A stretch of DNA of 64,000 nucleotides from NCBI GenBank assembly GCA_026419785.1, contig JAODTK010005635.1, positions 62,001-126,000 of the forward strand. The letters run 5' to 3'. The notes under the pieces were generated by a model. The model ran no database searches and had not been told where the DNA came from. It saw only the letters and a list, made by a program, of their open reading frames with translations. Made by a program: the position numbers and the translations under genes. How positions within the stretch are numbered: the stretch's first letter is position 1; the number at the start of each line of letters is the position of its first letter. The stretch comes from Sclerodactyla briareus (taxonomy: Eukaryota; Echinodermata; Holothuroidea; Dendrochirotida; Sclerodactylidae). Below are positions 11,509-21,308 of this stretch, in pieces.

Positions 11509-11771
11509 ACCTAGCCAACAGGAGGGAAGAGGATCTGGCTGAGAGTGGAATGTCAGCAAGACGGAATACGGGTACTCACCTATTCGCCATAACAAATCAG
11601 TCAGACGTGGACGGATTGTCAGACCTGTCCAACAGGAGGGAGGAAGTCTGGTTAGAGGAATTCAGCGGAGACCACATGGATACAAGTGATGGATCTAATG
11701 TATATCAAATCAGTCAGGCATTCATGTAGATGGATCCCAGAGACGCAGACATGACCAACCGCGAAGAAGAG
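11509..11771 (+). CDS. Candidate exon encoding in-frame 38-42-residue repeats
   Basis: A plus-strand frame opens right after the acceptor-like GGATTACAG (ending at 11508) and reads three related units beginning DLANRREED, DLSNRREEV and DMTNREEER. Their GAC codons lie at 11508, 11622 and 11748, that is 114 and 126 bp apart, both multiples of three, so the repeats keep phase. The units are acidic and Arg/Glu-rich, and the first two carry NQSDVDG- and ISQAF-type tails. One in-frame TAG separates units two and three, after which the same frame continues. A donor-like GGAG|GTAAAC follows unit three. The product is not recognised. Phase conservation argues for past coding; the stop may be decay or sequence error. 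The alternative is a non-coding ~120-bp tandem array with coincidental phase. Confidence 0.35.
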
Positions 11772-12135
11772 AGAGGAGGAGGTAAACATAGTCGTCAGGA
11801 GGAAGTGATTAATAAAAGCCACTGCTTCCAACATCACTGTACCTAATTCTCCTCACGATGAATCCCAGTATTCACTTCACGAGTGAAGATGCTGTGGATA
11901 TGGGAGAGCCCAAAAGAGAATTTTTGCGGGTCTTCATTGGGGTATACATGTGTATATAGGGACTTGGTGAAATGCACACTCCGCACTTCACCCAGTCATC
12001 TAGTATAGAAAGCAGCAAAATATCACACCATGTTGCATCCAATAGCTTTGAAACAATCATAAAAGGGAAAAGGTGACAGGACGGCGACCCATGATGGGAA
12101 CGATGAGTCCAGTTTCCCCCCCTCACAACAGAAAC
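11772..12135. other. Unassigned DNA
   Basis: No gene or shared repeat is recognised. A minus-strand open frame at 11872-12126 has no recognisable content. Confidence 0.5.
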
Positions 12136-12150
12136 CTGGCTACGCCCCTG
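12136..12150 (-). mobile_element. hAT-like terminal inverted repeat, single end
   Basis: CTGGCTACGCCCCTG is the reverse complement of the CAGGGGCGTAGCCAG type of terminus common at the ends of hAT DNA transposons and their MITEs. It reads as a right-hand end. No matching left end was found upstream, so the element is truncated or too diverged to delimit. Confidence 0.5.
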
Positions 12151-12401
12151 AACCTTTGACCACGGACCGTTGAGGGCAAAATGAGCCGATGTGTGGATTA
12201 ATGATTATTGCATACAAAAAGCATGAGCCTTCATCAATCTACTCCATGCTGGTCGATTTACTGTGAAATATTTGGTACACTTGTACAGTTTTGTGAGCTA
12301 CATCAGTATTAGTGCTCTTTCAATCACGCTCATCAACAGGACACACATGGTGCAATTAAGTTGTTTTTGGTTGTGTACTACTACAGTAGCGACGAAATAT
12401 A
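12151..12401. other. Unassigned AT-rich spacer
   Basis: Nothing recognised between the hAT-like end and the hairpin motif at 12402. Confidence 0.5.
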
Positions 12402-12445
12402 ACAAGGCGATCGCCCAAAGTCTCCACTGGTTGCGCAATCAATGT
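12402..12445 (-). repeat. Conserved AGGCGAGA...GATCGCCT hairpin motif, copy 3 of 4
   Basis: On the minus strand this reads GCGCAACCAGTGGAGACTTT, then GGGCGATCGCCTTGTT. The right half and the GCGCAACCA lead-in are conserved, while the left stem arm is altered. Here the motif precedes a TCTCCCTCTGTTCG/CCGTTCGTTCG leader and the 115-bp array rather than R1 sequence. Confidence 0.6.
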
Positions 12446-12652
12446 TTTTAGCTGCGGTGAGAGCTCTACAAGTCAGCCTGTCTCTCCCTCTGTTCGTCCC
12501 ATCCGTTCGTTCGTTACATCGTAACGTTTGTTCATAACTTTGAAACTGTATATGCGATTGGGTTAAAACTTGGTACGCTGTAGGATGCAATAAGGGTGCA
12601 AGTCCTTTACTGAAACATATTTTGAGCACAATGCACAGTATATGCTAATTAG

Positions 12653-13118
12653 GCTAATTTGCATAAATTACGCTAAATTCTAAACGTTGTTGGATTTACA
12701 TGAAAATTGGTACACATAGTAAACCCAACATGGCGAACATGTTAAAGGTCATTTGAGGTCACAAGAGGCTAATTTGCATAAATTACGCTAAATTCTCAAC
12801 ATTGTTGGATTTACATGAAAATTGGTACACATACTAAACCCAACATGGCGAACATGTTAAAGGTCATTTGAGGTCACAAGAGGCTAATTTGCATAGATTA
12901 TGCTAAATTCTCAAAGTCGTTGGATTAACATGAAAATTGGTACACATAGTAAACCCAACATGGCGAACATGTTAAAGGTCATTTGAGGTCACAAGAGGGC
13001 CAATTGCATTCAATTACGCTAAATTCTAAACGTTGTTGGATTTACATGAAAATTGGTACACATAGTAAACCCAACATGGCGAACATGTTAAAGGTCATTT
13101 CGAGGTCACGAGAGGTCA
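12653..13118 (+). repeat. 115-bp tandem array, four units, with DR4 half-site pairs
   Basis: Units begin at about 12653, 12768, 12883 and 12998, a constant 115-bp step, and are nearly identical apart from a few substitutions and single-base indels. Each holds TAATTTGCATAAATTACGC, GTTGGATTTACATGAAAATT, GGTACACATAGTAAACCCAA, CATGGCGAACATGTTAA and AGGTCATTTGAGGTCA. The last word is a four-base-spaced direct repeat of AGGTCA (five-base in unit four). ATTTGCAT is an octamer-type word. High unit identity suggests recent amplification. No open frame spans the array in a meaningful way. Confidence 0.9.
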
Positions 13119-13810
13119 TTACTACAACTGGACCACTGGGGCAACTGGACCAGTTATTAAAAAATTCAGGTGACCACGGCAAGACATTCTAAGGAGACAA
13201 AGAAGAAAAGAAACGTTTCTTCACTGTGAAAGGTAAAAATGAATCGTTTTTAAAGTAATTTTCTGGGATCGAATTTTCGCACATTTGGTATTTTACGTAC
13301 ATAGGAAAACCCAAATGTCTGTATAGGGTAGCGTTGCGGTAATTGGGCGGCCTGGGTGTACCACTGTCGGCTATGAAATGTTGTGTGCGTTGTCTTCGCC
13401 ATTTATGGCAAGGGCGTTTAACAATGGCCGACCCGCACCAAGGGGGTACATAATATCATCCTTCATGTTGCACCAATTCTATCAGTAAACACGGTTTTTT
13501 TGTCATGAATATGCCTCAACAAGACCAGTGAATCCATGAACACATATTCATGAAGTCTATGAGAGGCGGGGCATCGTTCCGTCTTCATGCCTTCACAGGA
13601 AATTAATAAAACTCGGCATTGCAACTTGCGAGGAACTCAAAATTTGGGGTGTATAGGGTTTTCACGTATTCCTCTCTCATCTGTATGAGTATAAACAAAA
13701 TCTGCTACATGATCATTGGGCTTTTAATAAGGGATTCATTTTAAATACTCTATATCTTTATCAAGATTGGGGCTAAAATTCCGAGCTGCTGGAGAGAAAA
13801 AACACCAGGG
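13119..13810. other. Unassigned DNA
   Basis: No gene is recognised. AT-rich stretches alternate with a slightly GC-richer patch at 13340-13440. No shared repeats seen. Confidence 0.5.
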
Positions 13811-14005
13811 GGCTTCTCCATGGGCGTAGGAGCACGATTATATATAGGGGTTGATTTGATAGTGATGTGCCCGAATAAAATAACTGTTAATATTGCTCAG
13901 TGCCCGGAAAAAACTATCAGCGCATGCCCGAATTTTGGCTGAAATATTTGGCTGGGGGGGGGGGGGGGCTGCAGCCCCCCAGCCTCCTACGCCCATGGGG
14001 TTCTC
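13811..14005. mobile_element. Small hAT-like MITE with terminal repeats and probable 8-bp target duplication
   Basis: The perfect 14-bp inverted ends are CATGGGCGTAGGAG at 13819-13832 and CTCCTACGCCCATG at 13984-13997. They are immediately flanked by GGCTTCTC (13811-13818) and GGGTTCTC (13998-14005), a 7-of-8 match. Eight-base target duplications and GGGCGTAG-type ends are hallmarks of the hAT superfamily. The 151-bp interior has no open frame. It holds GCCCGAATTTTGGC-like words and a G15 run next to CTGCAGCCCCCCAG, which pairs with it as a hairpin. It is non-autonomous; its partner transposase is not in the window. Confidence 0.75.
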
Positions 14006-14179
14006 CTTCCATCCTGGTTATCGGCCACAGGAGCAACACCAGGCAGTGTCGTGGATGGTGGAGAGGAAGACCATACCCTGCTCCAGCCTTCTACAGGCAG
14101 TAGATGTAGCCCATTCAAACTGGTGTATGAAGTGTTTGATGTGGAATTGCATGGGAGTGCAAACAGTGTGGGACTACAT

Positions 14180-15420
14180 TCAACCAGAAAGCCAAAAGGC
14201 TTCGTGATTCATGACACTTCTGACAACCTATAAGCAGACACAAGGACAATGGGAGAGTGTACCAGCTCGTTATGGGAAAAACATAAACATCTGAAAAGTT
14301 TCCCATTTTTTCCAACCAACCAATAGGTTCCCTATACTCTTGATAAGATAGCTACACAATTAATTTCGAGGATTCCAGACGTTGACCTCTGGTGCCACCA
14401 AAACATAGGGTTCATGAACTCAAATCACACATCCAAGTTAACTTTAAAATATTTCTCCATCCATTTGGGGTCGAGTTATGGTGTTCAAGTCCAAAACCAA
14501 AAACATAGGGTTTCCCTGTACTCCCAATAAGAAGGCTACAAACCAAATTTGAAACCGTTTAGACCAAAAACCCCATGTCTGGACAGACTGGACCTTATCA
14601 GTGCTAAAAGGTTTTTTTCAGCACGTGACTTGACCCCAAAACAAGAGGGTTATGTATCCTCCATTGGGGAACACACCTTCCACGTATGAGCTTCATCCAT
14701 CAATGGGGGTCGAGTTATCGTGTTCACAAGCCAAAATGGCCCGAAATATTGACTTTTCACAAATTTCTATTTTTGATAAAATTCACACCCGAACTATACA
14801 AAAACAATAGAGTTCCTGTACTCCCATAAGAAAGCTAAAAACTATTTGAACATGTCAGGGACAACCATTCTTGGACAGTGTGTTCACAGGTTTTAGATTT
14901 TGAATTCTGGTGACTCAGAGGCTCTCTGACCTGACCCCAAAACAATAGGGTTGAGTACACATCATGGGGAACAAACATACACAGTATGAGCTTCATCCAT
15001 CCATGAGGGGCGAGTTATCTGTTCACAGCAAAATTGCACAAATTATTGACTTTTCAAACAATCTTACTATTTTTGACCAAAATTAACCCCTGACCTATTA
15101 CCAAAAAACAATAGGATTTGGTACTCCCCATAAGAAAGCTACCACACCAAATTTGAACCCGACTCTGACAACCATTCTGGACTTATCGTGTCACAAGGGT
15201 TCAGACTTTGACCTCTGGTGACCTCAGATGGACCTCGGACCCTGACCCCAAAACACAATAGGGTTCATGTACTCATCAGGGAACATCATACAAACATGAG
15301 CTTATCCTCCAGGTGGGGTTGAGTTATCGTGTTCACACGCCAGGCGGTCACATACACACGCAATACATACACTGCAGACTGCATAGATTTCCTCTGAATT
15401 CGGCAGGAATCAAAAATACA
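14180..15420 (+). repeat. Repeat family R3, nested ~300-bp tandem array (fullest copy)
   Basis: GAGTTATSGTGTTCA-type anchors lie at 14473, 14712, 15012 and 15321. The first step is 239 bp and the next two are 300-309 bp. Each full unit carries two variants of a half-unit built on CAAAACAATAGGGTT. One variant is followed by TGTACTCCCATAAGAAAGCTA and the other by CATCATGGGGAACA and GAGCTTCATCCATC, so the array is a dimer of older ~150-bp monomers. The 5' leader (CCAGAAAGCCAAAAGGCTTC to ACCAACCAATAGG) recurs at 28565. The 3' end (GAGTTATCGTGTTCAC, then ACACAC and a GACTGCA...GATT tail) recurs at 27420-27540. No coding frame. Confidence 0.85.
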
Positions 15421-16682
15421 ATATGGGCTTGGATAAGTGGAATTCATTCTAGTGTTACTTTCGCATCGTGATCCTTGTGGACTTTCCTGGAACTGGACCA
15501 TTACTGAAAATAGAGTAGAGGTTTTGGAATTTGCCCTTTCTTGGTGGTTTTGCAAGATTTTCATATAAGTACATTGATTAAGGAATATACTGAAATTCTG
15601 GCAGACTCAGCAATACGACTTGCCACAGTTGTGTCATGATTGTTTTGTTGGCTTTACAACTTATGCTACTCCCCTGCAGTTTTTAATAACAACATTCTTC
15701 AGATAGCAGTGAAATGACAGTTTGTTGCATAAAGCCGGACTGTTCTCCTACATTGACACTCGCGAACAAGAGACATCGCAATGTTAAACTGTATGATAGC
15801 TCATTCAATCCTGGACGAGCCTTGTTGTGTGTCATCAACCGACTGTCAACTGTCTGTGAGTAAGCTGTGGGACAAGTATAAATAGGACTTTTTCAAAGGC
15901 TTGAGTGGATGTAGTGGAACCCATAACATCGGTAGCGGTAGTGTGTCTTGATTATCCCAATGTTGATCATGGGAGAGGTAGTGTGTTGTTGAACACCTCT
16001 GGACTGTTAGCAATTGAAGACTAACAATTTACCGGCGGGATAAATCTCATAAAGGTTCGGAGTTGCAAACAAGATTGTATAGACATTAAAGCCGTGATTG
16101 TAGGACAAAGTTTGAACTGGCTAGAAAACTCTGCGCATGATTGCCCTAAGAAGAGGTTTCTCCATTTTGTGGAAAAGATTCACAGTATACAGGACTGCCA
16201 GGGGCTCATTGAGCCTTACCTGTAAATTTTTACTCCAACAGCTACTGGCATGGACCACAACATCTACTTACATGTATGCCCCCTCTGTGTATACGTGGTA
16301 CACAATTTTCACTATCTAGTACATTGATCGTACTATAGAGTGTAACCAAGCCGATGTCTTTTTACAACGGGGGACTGCGTGTAACTCTATACGATGTCAA
16401 TCGTAAAACAGTGAAGAGTCCCCAAAGGAATATAGACATACAGTAACCCAATGGGCATCACGGGAGCACTGAATTCCTTTCACCTTTTTACAATGACAAA
16501 AAAAACGCAAAAAAAGTGCATCAGGACAACAAATTCACCACCTATTATACCAATCTGTCTACACTTATTGATTCACAACCAAATTTTTTTTTTTATTCTC
16601 TGCAACTGTGATGTGCAAGCTGCTAATCAAGCTTGCTACTATGGATCGAGAAGCCTTTCCACTTCTTCAAGAGGTCCGGTCC
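15421..16682. other. Unassigned DNA
   Basis: No gene is recognised. A few short frames (for example 16137-16319 plus) have no motif. A T-run lies near 16585-16593. Confidence 0.5.
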
Positions 16683-17201
16683 TCAATAGCACGGCAACTG
16701 AAGGGCATAAGTTGTCAACCCAGAATTGTCAATAGGCCTGACATGAAGTTCCGTTATCTGTCCTATCTCCTCTTCCTCTTGCCACCGCTTGCTGTTCTTC
16801 ATGCTGCTAAGTAGTGAGGACGACCACAAATCACTATCTATAGATGTAACAGGAAGACAATACACTCCACAAGCTGCACGGCCATTCAGAGGATGTTCCT
16901 CGACCTGACTGGCCTCCGGACATGGTCGGATGCCACCACCAATATCCCTCGGAAAACACAAGCGGTCCTGCCCTCGACATTCTGGTTAAGTTTCAGCCTG
17001 CGGTCCGTTCTACCTGAGGCTGAAGACATTTTTGGCAGGCATCCGCCATAGAAACCGATGACAACCCCGCCATCTTTCAAGGCCCCAAGGGATCCATTGG
17101 TCACGTTGTGCACTGCGACATCAGGATGCTCGACGAAGACAGACTCCTGCGTGAAGTTCCAACTTTCAGTGGTGCTGGACTAGTCATACTGGATATGCCA
17201 G
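16683..17201. CDS. Coding-like block, strand undecided
   Basis: This 0.5-kb GC-richer block is nearly open on both strands. Plus reading: a frame with words such as IQRMFLDLTGLRTWSD, RSVLPEAEDIFGRHP and, after one frame change, EVPTFSGAGLVILDMPD. It runs into a clean donor GAT|GTGAGT at 17201, with a tandem array downstream in the would-be intron. Minus reading: NVTNGSLGALKDGGVVIGFY and CVFRGILVVASDHV, continuing after one frame change through ACGVYCLPVTSIDSD to about 16683. I recognise neither. The donor favours plus, the longer span favours minus. Unidentified exon or decayed element, low certainty. Confidence 0.3.
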
Positions 17202-17224
17202 ATGTGAGTTTATCACTTTTTTTT

Positions 17225-18345
17225 TAATTCAGACTGGGGACACCACACATTTTGGTGTCCCCATTACATTTAACCAATGGTTTTGTCAATCGACCTTCAA
17301 ACTTGTTGAACATTGATTTGACTCACCTATAAACAATGGATGTTCAATAGTAGTATACCAAATAATGGTATTACCTCAGATTTAATAATTAGAATGATTA
17401 TTGAAATTTACTTCATAATTTGACATCTATGGTGTCCCCTGTTAAAGCTCCATGATGGATATCGGTTGGTTAGTAGGAAATTGATACTGTACCACATGTT
17501 ATTCAAATATCTAGATCATGGATTTGTACATTTATGTAAAATTAATCTCTACTTCCGGCTCGTCTGCAATTTACGGCTGGACCCATGTCGGACATGACTG
17601 GGGACACCACACTATGGTTGGTCCCATTCCTTTAACTAAGGTCTTTGTCAATAATAGGGGCACTTGAACACTGAATTGACTTAAGAAAACAATGGTGTTT
17701 AATGGTAGTATACCATATGAGATCACCTTCAAAGTTGAAATTATTCTGTGAAATTTATTTGATAATGACGTCATCTATAGGTCCCGTTACCCTGCAAGGT
17801 ACATGAATGCCGGAAATTCATACTGTACCACATTTGTGCCATATAATTCAATGTCTAGGTAATTGTTGGGACATATGTTAAAAAATTCTTACTTTTAGCT
17901 TGATAGACAAAAAATATCTTCATCGAAATCAGATTCTACCCTGGACATATAAACCATTTGGTGTCCCCATTACACCTGCATTTGATAGCAACCTTACAAT
18001 AAAATCAATGTTTCCATTTCCTATCTCCTGGCTATTAGTCAAATCTTCTGATACTATGATGTTAGTATGACACAAGATAGTCAGTAATGTGGTTCACTCT
18101 ATTTCCAGCACAACTTTCGAAGAAATATTAGAATTCTGTGAGTTTTTTGGGGTAGCCAATATTTGAGACTGAAATTTTCTTCCACCCAGTACCAATTTTC
18201 CCCCCAACCTTTTTTGTGATTCACAAGTCATAATACAAGTTGAATTATCATTATTGGGACTGTTTACAATGAAAGCCCATTTAAGTGCTGCCATTGCAGT
18301 GCATATGGTTTGGTGTCCCAGTTATGATGTTTTAAAAATTCCTGG
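17225..18345 (+). repeat. Diverged 340-365-bp tandem array, three to four units
   Basis: Units open with GACTGGGGACACCACAC-like sequence near 17231 and 17598, CCTGGACATATAAACCATTT near 17937, and GGTTTGGTGTCCCAGTTATG near 18308. Shared internal words include TTTAACYAAKG, CAATAGTAGTATACCA, GAAATTTAYTT, ATCTATGGTGTCCC and ATACTGTACCACATTTG. Divergence is high and unit length drifts, so the array is old. It follows the donor at 17201 directly, as an intronic repeat might. Confidence 0.75.
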
Positions 18346-19930
18346 CCTGCAGTATGTTGTTTTGGCTTGGAGAAGGGCATGTTCGATGTGTGCCCTCACG
18401 TGTCTTGAGTTTATTTTTTAAATATTGATGTTGGTCTATCAAATAGAGCATATAAATTATGAACACAAGTAATTATCTTATGAACTTTTCACTTGATGTC
18501 TCACTATTGGACCCCTAATTTATGTTGAGCCAGTCACTGGTGTCATTGACAACAAGGTTTCCTGCTATCTTTGTACTCGACAATTACAAAAAAAAAAAGA
18601 CAAGGGATGCGATCTTTGCTTGCCACTACCAAGCTTAATCTCTGGGGCCCCACCATCCAAAAATAATGTGTCATCTACAGTGAAGGCTCCATCAAGTATA
18701 AGGTTGAAAAAAAAAATAAGTTCCGGGAAAGTCTGCACGAATCAGCATAAGTACCAAGTTCCATTCGTTGGAATTATTCCTTGCACGGCCATGAAAGGGG
18801 TAATAGTGGCATAAGAGGTGAAGCCAAATGTAGAGAGAGCGCGCCATTTCGAGAAAAGCAGGTCAGCATTGGAGAGGGAGAGGAACTGAAGACCGAGATT
18901 GGTTCTCTTCGCTGAGCACTTAGTCAATAAGGACTGGCAAAGCAAACAGCAGAAGGAATTACAAGAGAAGCTGCATGGCCAATGGAAGCCCTTGGCATTA
19001 TTGACTTCGCTGAGAATTCAAATGCACCTAATGTGAGTGAGAACTGCGTCATGACTATCATCTCGTTGACAAATTCCAGCAAACTATCACCCACCACCTC
19101 ACTGCAACACGTTGTCTTGATCTTGCCACCTCTACCAGTTCATGCAGGATGGCTGTAGCAGCAGTATAAAAGCAAGGGACCCCATATCAGACATTGCTAT
19201 GCTGGTGTGAATTACGGAATCATTCTTCATCACAACTACTGTACTTACGGAACGAGCATGGCAGGAGCTAGTGATGGGGAGAGCGGGGTGCTGAAGAAGC
19301 ACACGTCGGAAGCTGGTCAGCAGCAAAAGAAGTAATCAGCGATGCTAAATGCACTATTCAGGTATTCTGTCAGAAAATCTAAACAGAGAATGCTGAAAGA
19401 GGCAAATGCTGCATAACCTTTCCAGCGCATTCATTTTTACAGCGTCAAACAGTCTCGCCTGGTTTAACAGGGCTGTATAATGACTGTACCGGGAACGAGG
19501 GAAAGTTGCCACAGAATAAAGTTTTTTAAAGGATCCTGGTTGGAGAGTGGATGCGGAAGCTGGGGGCAGGTATATTCTATTCGTTGCGTCATTGGTGAAT
19601 CTGCTTTGAGTAAGCTTTTGCTTCTCAGGTTTTCTAAGCTTCCGTAGTTAAACTACTAAATATTAGTGTTTTGTTAACTTCAAATTCAGGTTTATCAATG
19701 TACTTTGGCCGGACAGTGTATAAATGAATAAATGTTATTTATCCAAGGAAGCTGAGGGAGAAAAGCTAATCCTAGAGAGAGCAATGATGTGGGTATGAAA
19801 CCATCAAAAAAACAAAATATGATACACAACCTGTTGTCCTGTGTTCTGCCACCCTTTCTGCCTGTTGAGGGTAAGTACAAATTCAGTAAAGTTCAGTTTA
19901 GTTAAGGGTCGGAAGAGAAAGCAGAAACTC
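18346..19930. other. Unassigned DNA with weak coding-like patches
   Basis: Around 18820-19330 the plus strand has several 30-60-codon frames without a recognisable domain. One stretch reads QQTITHHLTATRCLDLATST and then PISDIAM, which faintly recalls a LINE endonuclease C-terminus, but it is too weak to call. An A run lies at 18587-18598. A minus-strand frame at 19695-19880 could be an exon of the gene at 20.1-21.3 kb (acceptor-like CCTCAACAG near 19866) but has no supporting similarity. Confidence 0.4.
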
Positions 19931-20012
19931 CGAGTCCTCATGAAAGACCCTCTCATGAGGACCCTTCAGAGGCCTCCCAATGAGGACTCCCCCAATGAGG
20001 ACTGAGTCCTTG
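19931..20012 (+). repeat. Short tandem CATGAGGAC/CAATGAGGACTC words
   Basis: Five variants of a 9-20-bp word (CTCATGAAAGACC, CTCATGAGGACC, CCAATGAGGACT, CCAATGAGGACTGAG) follow one another. It is a small minisatellite immediately downstream of the minus-strand exon 3 candidate. Confidence 0.6.
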
Positions 20013-20100
20013 TGAGCGTTACATCAATAATGACAAAAACATCAATTGACACAGCGACTTGTTACAGTGATTGCAAGATGACTCACTTACCTAATTCCAG

Positions 20101-20417
20101 ACATATGGTCCGAGGTATAATCCAAAAAAACATAAGCTGCCACTCAATCCAATCAAACGTGTAGGCTACGAAGGGTCGAAGGCCTTCCACTTCTCCACTC
20201 CAAGATGAATGTATGGCAACAGCTCCATGAAGCAGAATTCTGTCTTGATTGTAGTGGAAGCACTTGGTATGAAACTGCTCTCCATCCTCGCTGATCACAA
20301 AGGGTGATCTCCAATCAAAGAACCTATTTCCAAGAGAACAGAATTCAAGAACATCCAGAGAAAACCAAAGGAAGGTACCTTGAGCTACACATAGGACATC
20401 ATCGATAGGGAAAATGT
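20101..20417 (-). CDS. Candidate exon 3 of an unidentified minus-strand gene
   Basis: A 317-bp segment is fully open on the minus strand. It is bounded by an acceptor TTTTGGTTCAG (exon starts at 20417) and a near-perfect donor TTAG|GTAAGTGAG (exon ends at 20101). The peptide contains DIFPIDDVLCVAQG, NRFFDWRSPFVISEDG, EQFHTKCFHYNQDRILLHG and FVAYTFDWIEWQLMFFWIIP. It is rich in Trp and Phe, and the C-terminal part is hydrophobic enough for a membrane-associated segment. I do not recognise the family. The open frame continues upstream of the acceptor to 20475, so the exon could be longer. Splicing phase to exon 2 is off by one base, which sequence errors could explain. Confidence 0.45.
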
Positions 20418-20559
20418 CTGAACCAAAATTCAAGGATGCAGAGGTAGGACAATGACGTGGATGCAGAAATGTCACCAGGATAGGATATTGTTATTGTCAA
20501 TACAACAGGCTAGCACATTTTTAATATTGGCTAATATGTTAGAAGATGGGATAACTCAC

Positions 20560-20627
20560 AGTTCTATCTCGCATGAAATCCAGTTTATCCACAGGATGTA
20601 GAATCCAAAATGACTTGATCCAAACTC
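20560..20627 (-). CDS. Candidate exon 2 of the unidentified minus-strand gene
   Basis: A 68-bp segment lies between acceptor TTTTTTAGTTCAG and donor AACT|GTGAGT on the minus strand. In one frame it reads VWIKSFWILHPVDKLDFMRD. Small size, good splice sites on both sides and an open frame support an internal exon. Phase agreement with its neighbours is imperfect by one base on each side. Family not recognised. Confidence 0.4.
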
Positions 20628-20947
20628 CTGAACTAAAAAATAGAACTCGGCATCCACTTGAGCAACTTATATGAACAACATATATTGGATTACCAGCTGT
20701 ATTTTATTTGGTCCATTGCAATAGGCTATCGCGCTTCTTGGCTTGATCGGCTGATGCAGCTCGGTTTATTGAAGATTAGTCCAAAAGCCTCTAGGTGACC
20801 AATAATCAGCAATTTTTTGTCTCTCAGTCTTGGTGCATTCTAAATAGAAATGCTCAGAGAAATGTCAACATTCCTCACTTTTTGACTAACTGCAAGTTGG
20901 CAAATACTGTTATCACTGACCCATACAATATTAACTGAATTCCTAAC

Positions 20948-21308
20948 CTGGAGTACCCAACCCTAGATTCTGGAAAGGGGCCATACAGGTGGGATCCGGG
21001 TTGATCATGGTGGCGGTGATAGTTGCACTCTTGTTGAGTCTCTTTGTCTACAACATGAGCTGTGTTGAATTGTACGATGAAAGAAGAAATGGCTTCTGTT
21101 CTAGATGCTGGCCTGTTCCAGTTATAGCCACCCGAAAAGGCTAAGAGATACCACTAGGGAGGATAGACATTGTGCTGGGTTCTTCGATGAAAAGTAAAAA
21201 CCACGAAGTCTGCTGATGATGGGTGCGTGAGGTCAACTAAGGTGACCCATGTGTGTCAGACTGCCAAGATATAGACGGTGTGTGACAGGAAGCGCAATGT
21301 GGTTCAAT
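20948..21308 (-). CDS. Candidate exon 1 (most upstream seen) of the unidentified minus-strand gene
   Basis: The acceptor is textbook: TGTGTCTGCTTCTCTCCACAG, exon starting at 21308. The donor is CCAG|GTTAGG at 20948. Read on the minus strand, the segment gives VDLTHPSSADFVVFTF, then SGGYNWNRPASRTEAISSFI, VVDKETQQECNYHRHHDQPG and LYGPFPESRVGYS, with one frame change and one stop near 21160. A second acceptor (CTATCCTCCCTAG) sits just there, so a shorter exon from about 21161 is also possible. The peptide looks soluble and secreted or luminal rather than membrane. No signal peptide is visible, so more exons should lie upstream. Identity unknown. Confidence 0.4.

Noticed and set aside
12653-13118. 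Regularly spaced repeats resembling a CRISPR array
   Set aside because: The whole 115-bp unit repeats; there are no unique spacers, and the sequence is eukaryotic.
19040-19330. Possible second LINE endonuclease fragment
   Set aside because: One peptide stretch loosely resembles the C-terminal endonuclease region, but key residues are absent and neighbouring frames give no further support.
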